A DNA stretch of 64,000 nt from Okapia johnstoni. Lineage: Eukaryota > Chordata > Mammalia > Artiodactyla > Giraffidae. The position numbers and the translations under genes are program-made. Below the pieces are notes generated by a model. The model searched no databases, had not been told where the DNA came from, and was given only the letters and a program-made list of their open reading frames with translations. The stretch's first letter is position 1; each line of letters begins with the position of its first letter. The stretch covers positions 33,318,001 through 33,382,000 of the forward strand of contig CM044309.1 in assembly GCA_024291935.2 (NCBI GenBank), written 5' to 3'. Below are positions 58,492-64,000 of this stretch, piece by piece.

Positions 58492-58700
58492 GGGCTTCCC
58501 AGATGGCACTAGTGGTTAAAGAATACTCCTGCCTATGCAGGAGACATAAGAGACATGGGTTCAATCCCTGGGTCGGGAAGATCCCCTAGAGAAGGGCATG
58601 ACACCCACTCCAGTATTCCTGCCTGGAGAATCCCGTGGACAGAGGAGCCTGGTGGGCTACAGCCCATAGAGTCACAGAGAGTCGGACATGACTGAAGCAA
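58492..58700 (+). mobile_element. Bov-tA SINE, 3' end deleted
   Basis: Head gggcttcccagatggcacta, body cactccagtattcctgcctg, then gtcggacatgactgaagcaa. The usual cgacttagca ending is absent, and non-SINE text (gacacccacctgagccac) follows at once. The duplicate described at 59217-59330 retains that ending. Confidence 0.9.
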
Positions 58701-59330
58701 GGACACCCACCTGAGCCACATGGATACAACAGAAAGACTAATGGTTTTCCTGGCATCAAGACTCCCAAATAACCCAAGATCTGGAGAAAGTGACTTGTTA
58801 TGTATGACCCAGAAATATGATTCCTAATCTTTGGTGAGATGAAAACAATGCACTACGTTAGAAATCCAAAAACTGTACTCATAGCCTGATGGATCTCTGA
58901 GCTGAGCATTTGTTAAATAATCCAAATTGGTATCTGTTCTCATCAGATACTTAATTTCACATTAGAGTAGGAAAAGGGAAAATCTCAACATTCCTTGCTT
59001 TTCCTGCAGTTCTAGCCTGACCCCCAGGTTCTGTTCAGTCATTCTGGTGTGAACCTGTCATACCTTGGGGCTTAGCCCTGGGTCTGAGCATAAAGGGATC
59101 AACCACTGTAAGTCTAGGTGTCCCCTGGTAGATGCTCAAGACAGTATGGGATACTATGAGGAAAGGGAGTCACTTTCTTTTCAGGCAAGAAGTATTTTCT
59201 GAGTACCTGTGTATTAGGTGGACAGAGGAGCCTGGTGGGCTACAGCCCATAGAGTCACAGAGAGTCAGACATAACTGAAGCGACTTAGCAGGCACATACT
59301 TGGGACACCCACCTGAGCCACGTGGATACA
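58635..59330 (+). repeat. Local duplication of a SINE/flank junction (58635-58728 and 59217-59330)
   Basis: Both copies share gtggacagaggagcctggtg through cacagagagtc and, beyond the SINE, the non-SINE flank gacacccacctgagccac followed by tggata. Copy two keeps about 20 extra bases (gacttagcaggcacatact) that copy one lacks. Sharing unique flank shows this is a segmental duplication and not two independent SINE insertions. About 490 bp of unshared sequence separates the copies. Confidence 0.88.
58731..59216. other. Single-copy spacer between the duplicated segments
   Basis: No repeat family or exon identified. Confidence 0.4.
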
Positions 59331-59458
59331 TTTAATATTTGGACAAAGAGAGGTATGTATAATGAGCTTGGTTAATAACTGATTTTGTAAGTCTGTCGAG
59401 AGAAAACATTAGTAAATTGCTTTCTTTCTGGAAAAAGTTTTCTGTTATTTGAACCTAG

Positions 59459-59667
59459 GGCTTCCCTGATGGCTCAGCAGTAAAGAGCCTGCCTGCAAAG
59501 CAGGAGACACAGGTTCTATCCCTGGGTCAGGAAGATTCCCCTGGAAAAGGAAATGTCAACCCACTCCAGTATTCTTGCCTGGAAATGTCCATGGACAAAG
59601 GAGCCTGGCAGGCTACAGTCCAAGGGGTTGCAAAGAGTCAGACTTGACTGAGCAACTGAGCACAAGC
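59459..59667 (+). mobile_element. Bov-tA SINE
   Basis: Head ggcttccctgatggctcagc, body cactccagtattcttgcctg, 3' end cagacttgactgagcaactg. Confidence 0.9.
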
Positions 59668-59779
59668 CCTGTATTGCCTTTTCTAACAAGTTCTTGAGAA
59701 TTTTGTAGAATATTAAAAATACATTTGAATAGTACCAACAACAGGTTCTTAGTAGTACGAAGGTCAAGGGACTCAGTAA

Positions 59780-59995
59780 GAGAATATAAACTCTGGTATC
59801 AAACCAACCTCACATTAAATGCCAGGCTTTACTGGTTGTGTCACCTCTGGCATATCACTTGACTTTTTTGAGATACACATTTCTTATCTATAAAGTAGGA
59901 ATAGCAATGGTCCTCTGGGGTCATTGTAAAAACCAAATGATAAAATATGTGCGTGAAGCTCTAAAATAACATGTCCACTCAAATGTTCCCTACGG
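59780..59995 (+). mobile_element. MIR SINE
   Basis: gtatcaaaccaacctcacat, ttactggttgtgtcacctct, tatctataaagtaggaatag and aaaccaaatgataaaatat preserve the MIR order, with high divergence. Confidence 0.6.
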
Positions 59996-60019
59996 AAAAT
60001 GCTGTATAAATTAGGTAGA

Positions 60020-60845
60020 TACCCCTCCTCCTGGAGGTAAATATCAACTCCCTTCCTTTTCAGTATGAACCAGACTTAGTGATTCACTTCTAAAGAAGAG
60101 AGTGTGGAAAAGGGAAATATTAAATTTATAGTGGAGAAGCCTGGTAGATATCCCTAAAGGGTAGAGGTCAAAGTGAATATGATGAGAGAAACATCATATT
60201 GATAAGATCTCCCTTCCGCAGGGGTGTAGTAAGAGAAGCACTTTACCTCTGTAGTAATCGCTCCCTAAACACATAACCACAGTCTAATCATGAGAAAATA
60301 CATCAGACACAACCAAAATTGAGGGACATTTTGTAAAATAAATGGCCAGCACTCCTTAAAACCAACCAAAGTCTTGAAAATTTTGGAAAAATTGAGAAAC
60401 TATCACACATTAGAGGAAATATGGCAACTAAATGCAATATAGTTGAGAAAGAAAGAACAGTAATGAAAAAAGTTGGGAAATTTGAATAAAGTCTGGAGTT
60501 TAGTTAATAGTAATGTTCTTTGGCTTCTTAACTTTGACAAACATATTGGAGTACTGTGAGATAACATTAGGGGAACGTGAAACTAGGGGTATACAGGAAA
60601 TCTCTGTATTGTGTTTTTGATATTTACCATTTTTTTGGCTGTGCTGAGTCTTAATTGTGGCACTCAGTATCTTTAAATGAGGCATGTGGGATCTAGTTCC
60701 CTGACCAAGAATAGAACCTGAACCCCCTGCAGTGAAAGTGTGAAGTCCTAACCACTGGACCACCCAGGGAAGTCCCCTTCTGCATTGATTTTTACAACTC
60801 TTCAGTAAATCTATTTGAAAAATTATTCCAAATAAAAAGTTAAGT
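60020..60845 (+). mobile_element. L1M 3' UTR, sense, with nested CHR SINE
   Basis: aaccagacttagtgattcac, cagtctaatcatgagaaaat, aaattgagggacattttgta and gataacattaggggaacgtg, then, after the SINE, ttattccaaataaaaagtta. This is the same family as 20936-21990 and 31640-33292. Confidence 0.75.
60628..60785 (-). mobile_element. CHR-type tRNA-derived SINE, antisense, with TSD
   Basis: ttttttggctgtgctgagtc, gcatgtgggatctagttccc, accaagaatagaacctgaac and ccactggaccacccagggaa are the antisense CHR SINE, restricted to whales, hippos and ruminants. Flanked by tgatatttac at 60618-60627 and tgatttttac at 60786-60795, with one mismatch. It supports a cetartiodactyl source. Confidence 0.88.
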
Positions 60846-60854
60846 AAAAAATAT

Positions 60855-60875
60855 ATGATGATGATGATGATGATT
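60855..60875 (+). repeat. (GAT)n microsatellite
   Basis: Six to seven GAT/ATG units at the 3' end of the adjacent antisense Bov-A fragment. Confidence 0.93.
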
Positions 60876-60989
60876 TAGTAGCTAAGTCATGTCTGACTCT
60901 TGGGACTCCATGGACTGTAACCCACTGGGCTCCTCTGTCCATGGAATTCTCCAGGTAAGAATACTGGAATGGGTTGCCATTTCCTTCTC
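60876..60989 (-). mobile_element. Truncated Bov-A unit, antisense
   Basis: gctaagtcatgtctgactct to gggttgccatttccttctc, with no tRNA head. It runs directly into an A/TA microsatellite. Confidence 0.87.

Positions 60990-61036
<47 letters not shown>
60990..61036 (+). repeat. (A)16 followed by (TA)n microsatellite
   Basis: An A-run at 60990-61005 followed by about 15 TA units up to 61036. Likely hypervariable and prone to assembly error. Confidence 0.95.
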
Positions 61037-61040
<4 letters not shown>

Positions 61041-61289
61041 ATTTATCTTATGCAAATATGTAGATAGACTTCATAACATAGATGGTGCTCATTTATAATA
61101 ATAGTTACCTAGAGGGAAGGAAATTAAATGTGATGGTGAAGTAAAATCAACTTTATCATAGTATTTGCATATTTTACAATGAGAATACACTTTTGTACTC
61201 ATTTTTAGTTGTATAACACAACTTAAAATATTTTGGCATGTTTAGACTGGAATGGATTTCAGAAGGTGTCTGTACCCAGCAGCTTAGAC

Positions 61290-61725
61290 AGTGTGGCAGA
61301 ATGATGGTCCCTCCAAAATGTCCATGTGTTAATCCTTGAAACATGTGCAATATGTTACCTTACATTGAAAAAGGGACTTTAAAGATGTGTTAATTTAAGA
61401 ATATTGAGTTGTCAGGCAATTCTGAAATATCTGGGTGGGATATTCAGTTTCAATTTCAATGTAGTCATAAAGATCCTTATAAGAGGAAGGGAGGAGGATC
61501 AATCAAAAGCCAGCGTGACAATAGTAGTAGAGAGAGACTGGAAGATGCTTCACTGGCTGCTGACTTTGAAGATGGAGGGAGGGACCATAAGCCAAGGAGT
61601 GCAGGCTCCCTCCAGAAGCTGGAAAAGGAAAAGAACCAGTTTCTCCCCTAGCATCTCCAAAGATGTAGTCCTGATGATCGCTTTGAACTTCTGACTTCCA
61701 GAATTGTAATCTAATACATTTGTCT
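61290..61725 (+). mobile_element. MLT1-type (ERVL-MaLR) LTR, sense, 3' end lost
   Basis: ggcagaatgatggtccctcc, cttataagaggaagggagga, gagagagactggaagatgct and tgacttccagaattgtaatc follow the MLT1 order. The terminal ttaagccactaag-type end is replaced by the adjoining microsatellite. Confidence 0.8.
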
Positions 61726-61736
61726 TTATTTAAATA

Positions 61737-61796
61737 TGTGTGTGTGTGTGTGTGTATACATATGTGTGTGTGTATATATGTATATATATATATATC
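61737..61796 (+). repeat. (TG)n(TA)n compound microsatellite
   Basis: Alternating TG and TA blocks separating two MLT1 LTRs. Confidence 0.94.
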
Positions 61797-61811
61797 TCCA
61801 CAAATTCTTGG

Positions 61812-62333
61812 ATACTCCTACCACCAAAAGATGGAGCTTGACTGCCTTTCCCTAGAGTGGACTATATTTAGTGATTCACTTTTAGTGAATAAAATGTGGC
61901 ACAATTGATGACATGTAATTTCCAAGGCTAGGTCATAAAAGGCAAATGACTTCCTCCTTGCTCTCTCTGGGGTCACTAGCTTTGGGGGAAGCCAGCTGCC
62001 ATGTTGTGAAGTCACTCTAGCAGCTCAGTGAAGAGGCCCACATGGTAAAGAACTGAGCACTCCTGCCAGCAGTCAGCAAAGAACTACCTTTTCCTGCCGC
62101 CCCCCTTGCCATTGACCCTTTCTATGAAAGGTCTGTCTAGCCTCAGTCAAGCCTTCAGATGATTGCAGTCCTGGCTGGTATCTTGCCTACAAACTCAAGC
62201 GAAACTTTGAACCAGAACACCGAGCTAAGTGACTCCCAAATTTCTGATCAGAGAAACCATGAGACTATGCTTGTTGTTTAAGCCGTTAAGCTTTAGGGTC
62301 ATTTGTTATGCAGCAATAGATAACTGATGCAAT
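61812..62333 (+). mobile_element. MLT1-type (ERVL-MaLR) LTR, sense, second copy
   Basis: agtggactatatttagtgat, gaagccagctgccatgttgt, tgttgtttaagccgttaagc and atgcagcaatagataactga give a well-preserved LTR 3' end. The two sense LTRs lie about 90 bp apart but belong to different subtypes, so they are not the paired LTRs of one provirus. Confidence 0.78.
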
Positions 62334-62409
62334 ATGAAGCATGCTTAGCGTGCTGTCTGGTATACATATATAAGTACTGAATAAATTATAGTTTTTATTT
62401 TTATTGTTG

Positions 62410-62623
62410 TTATTATTGTTTAGTTGCTAAGTCATGTCCAACTCTTTTGAGACCCCATGGATGGCAGCCTGCCAGACTTCTCTGTCCATGGGATTCTCCA
62501 GGAAAGAATACTGGAGTGGGTAGCCATTTCCTTCTCCAGAGGATCTTCCCAACCCAGGGATCACACCTGCATCTCCTGCATTGGCAGGCAGCTTCTTTAC
62601 CACTGAGCCACCAAGGAAACCCC
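62410..62623 (-). mobile_element. Bov-tA SINE
   Basis: Antisense: gctaagtcatgtccaactct, gaaagaatactggagtggg, gatcttcccaacccaggg, then the reversed head ctttaccactgagccaccaa. Confidence 0.9.
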
Positions 62624-62699
62624 TATTTTTTTTTTTTACTGTTTCAAAACTTATTTCTCTTACCCAGTTATTCTGGTGCTCCCATTTGCTCTCCACTTG

Positions 62700-62915
62700 G
62701 AATAGTGACTCTTAACCATTACTGCACATTAAATTAAAAAACCAAAAACAACAGCAACAGAAAAACCCCAAACAAAAAAGCCTTAAGGCCTGTAGCCTTA
62801 TGCCGGATTAATTAAACAAAGAATTCTGGGATGGGCTCAAACATCAATATGTTTTAAAAACTCCCATAGTGATTTTCATGGACAGACAGGGTAAAGGACC
62901 GCTGCTATAGAAACA
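62700..62915 (+). mobile_element. MER5-type (hAT-Charlie) relic with an A/C-rich insert
   Basis: agtgactcttaaccattact, gctcaaacatcaatatgttt and aaaactcccatagtgatttt are MER5 blocks. The stretch at about 62735-62780 (aaacaacagcaacagaaaaa) is an A/C-rich expansion. Confidence 0.5.
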
Positions 62916-64000
62916 GTAATATTTAAATAAGGGCTACTAAAATTCTAAGACCTCTAACTTTAGGAGCATAAAGTTATATTTCTTGCTAATTCATCAAAAT
63001 AGGCTTTATGCATTAAGGAAAATGTATTGCAAACAAAGAGAAATTTAAAGTTATCCACTGAAATAGCATATAACCTTATACCAGCCTCCTTTGAAAGGAA
63101 TGAAGCAATCTTTAACTAAGAGTTTATCAGCTAGGCAGAGAGACTACAGGATAATTCTGTTGACCTTGCGGCAGTGAAACAGACTATTTGTGGACTGTAT
63201 TCTGAAGGACAGTTAATGTTTTCCTTGGTTAATATGCTGAACTGGAATTCCTTCTTTCCTGTTTATACTTTCTTTCTCTCTGTCAAACATAAATATCAAA
63301 GAAACATTTGCTGAACATGAATCTAAGAGAATGATTTGCTTAAGGCATCTAGGAAAAAATTAATTGCAAACTTGTTTAAATATCCTTTAGTTGACAAAAA
63401 AAAAAAAGGTCTGCATATTTCATACTGAAAATGTGGAGCCACGAAATAGGAAATCTATAATTAACATAGCAGAGTCTGTCATTTCATCCCCTTGCATAAC
63501 CCAAGGAAGGAAATAATCCACCAGGCATTAGGTCTCTATCAAAATGGGCTTTGACCTTTTTTACTTTGTCATCTGGGTAACTTATTGGCAAAGGAGTGAA
63601 TCAAATGATAATTCTGGGCTAAGCAGTCTCATTATGGTCCAATGAAAGACTGTTACTTAGATTTGGACACTAAGTTGAATGTATTTAAAGGCATTTGTTG
63701 AATGAAAATTTTGTGAGTGGCTCTTTAGAAGACTATGAAGATTCTGCCTCTGACTCAGCAGGTTTGCAATACCTGATAAAATGATAAAATTCATTGATAA
63801 AATGAAGGTTGGTATATAATGTACTTCAAGGTTTTGCATTTTAAATAATTTCAATGAAAAGAATTACAAACATGGATCAGATTTGATAGAAAAGATATGT
63901 AGATAAAAGTAGTGTTTGATTCTAATAAATAAGAGTGCTAGGTCCTTGGTATTCAATGACCAAATCTTGAATATGGTTTGAATAAATAAGGAGAGAGGAG
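62916..64000. other. AT-rich single-copy sequence, no gene recognised
   Basis: Runs to the window edge. A 12-base A-run at 63396-63407 has no attached element. Small tandem text (tgataaaa, repeated) occurs near 63774-63804. No exon or RNA gene was identified. Confidence 0.4.

Noticed and set aside
6488..62623. Many spaced near-identical ~200-bp repeats that could suggest an array
   Set aside because: They are dispersed Bov-tA/Bov-A SINEs in both orientations with irregular spacing and individual TSDs; there is no CRISPR-like or satellite structure.

Overview
This window looks like intergenic or intronic DNA from a pecoran ruminant, most likely a bovid (cattle, sheep, goat or relative). The evidence is the dense population of ruminant-specific retroposons: BovB (RTE-type) LINEs, Bov-tA and Bov-A2 SINEs, one CHR-type cetartiodactyl SINE and artiodactyl-type L1 3' ends. 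These lie over an older mammalian background of L1M, L2, MIR, MLT1 (ERVL-MaLR) LTRs and MER5/hAT transposons. I see no complete protein-coding gene, no functional tRNA or rRNA gene and no CpG island. Nearly all longer open frames are LINE or SINE sequence, or chance frames in single-copy DNA. Family names were assigned by recognising consensus motifs by eye, so boundaries are good to roughly 5-20 bases unless a target-site duplication (TSD) is quoted.

Layout. 1-4.4 kb: BovB remnant, then three L1 3' pieces head to tail, the first split by a SINE and a BovB tail. 4.4-8.3 kb: mostly single-copy, with an L1 3' UTR carrying two SINE insertions. 8.3-10.4 kb: longest BovB copy, antisense, with an internal RT deletion. 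11-18.2 kb: Bov-tA copies, an L1 tail, an MLT1 LTR and a Bov-A2 with a perfect 12-bp TSD. 18.2-20.9 kb: single-copy, AT-rich. 20.9-23.3 kb: two L1M 3' pieces. 23-29.8 kb: hAT, MER5, MLT1, L2 with a nested MIR, and several Bov-tA. 31.6-33.3 kb: L1M 3' UTR carrying a purine tract, a BovB and a Bov-A2. 35.3-36.2 kb: L1M 5' region, a 49-bp scrap of BovB, then an L2 end. 39.1-41.5 kb: MLT1 LTR holding two BovB insertions in opposite orientations. 42-45.2 kb: split MIR, L1, L2, MER5 and BovB. 45.6-46.3 kb: a poly(A)-tailed insertion with a 14-bp TSD and an exon-like segment. 51.1-51.8 kb: an antisense solo LTR with a 4-bp TSD. 52-64 kb: L2, MIR, BovB, SINEs, L1M with a nested CHR SINE, two MLT1 LTRs, microsatellites and MER5.

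The elements do not work together as a pathway; they record an order of insertion. L2, MIR, MER5, MLT1 and L1M are the hosts, and BovB, Bov-tA and Bov-A2 are the guests. No BovB or L1 copy here can encode a working enzyme. The points most worth follow-up are the 45.6-46.3 kb retrocopy-like insertion, the antisense solo LTR, a local duplication near 58.7/59.3 kb, and a coding-like antisense frame near 47 kb.
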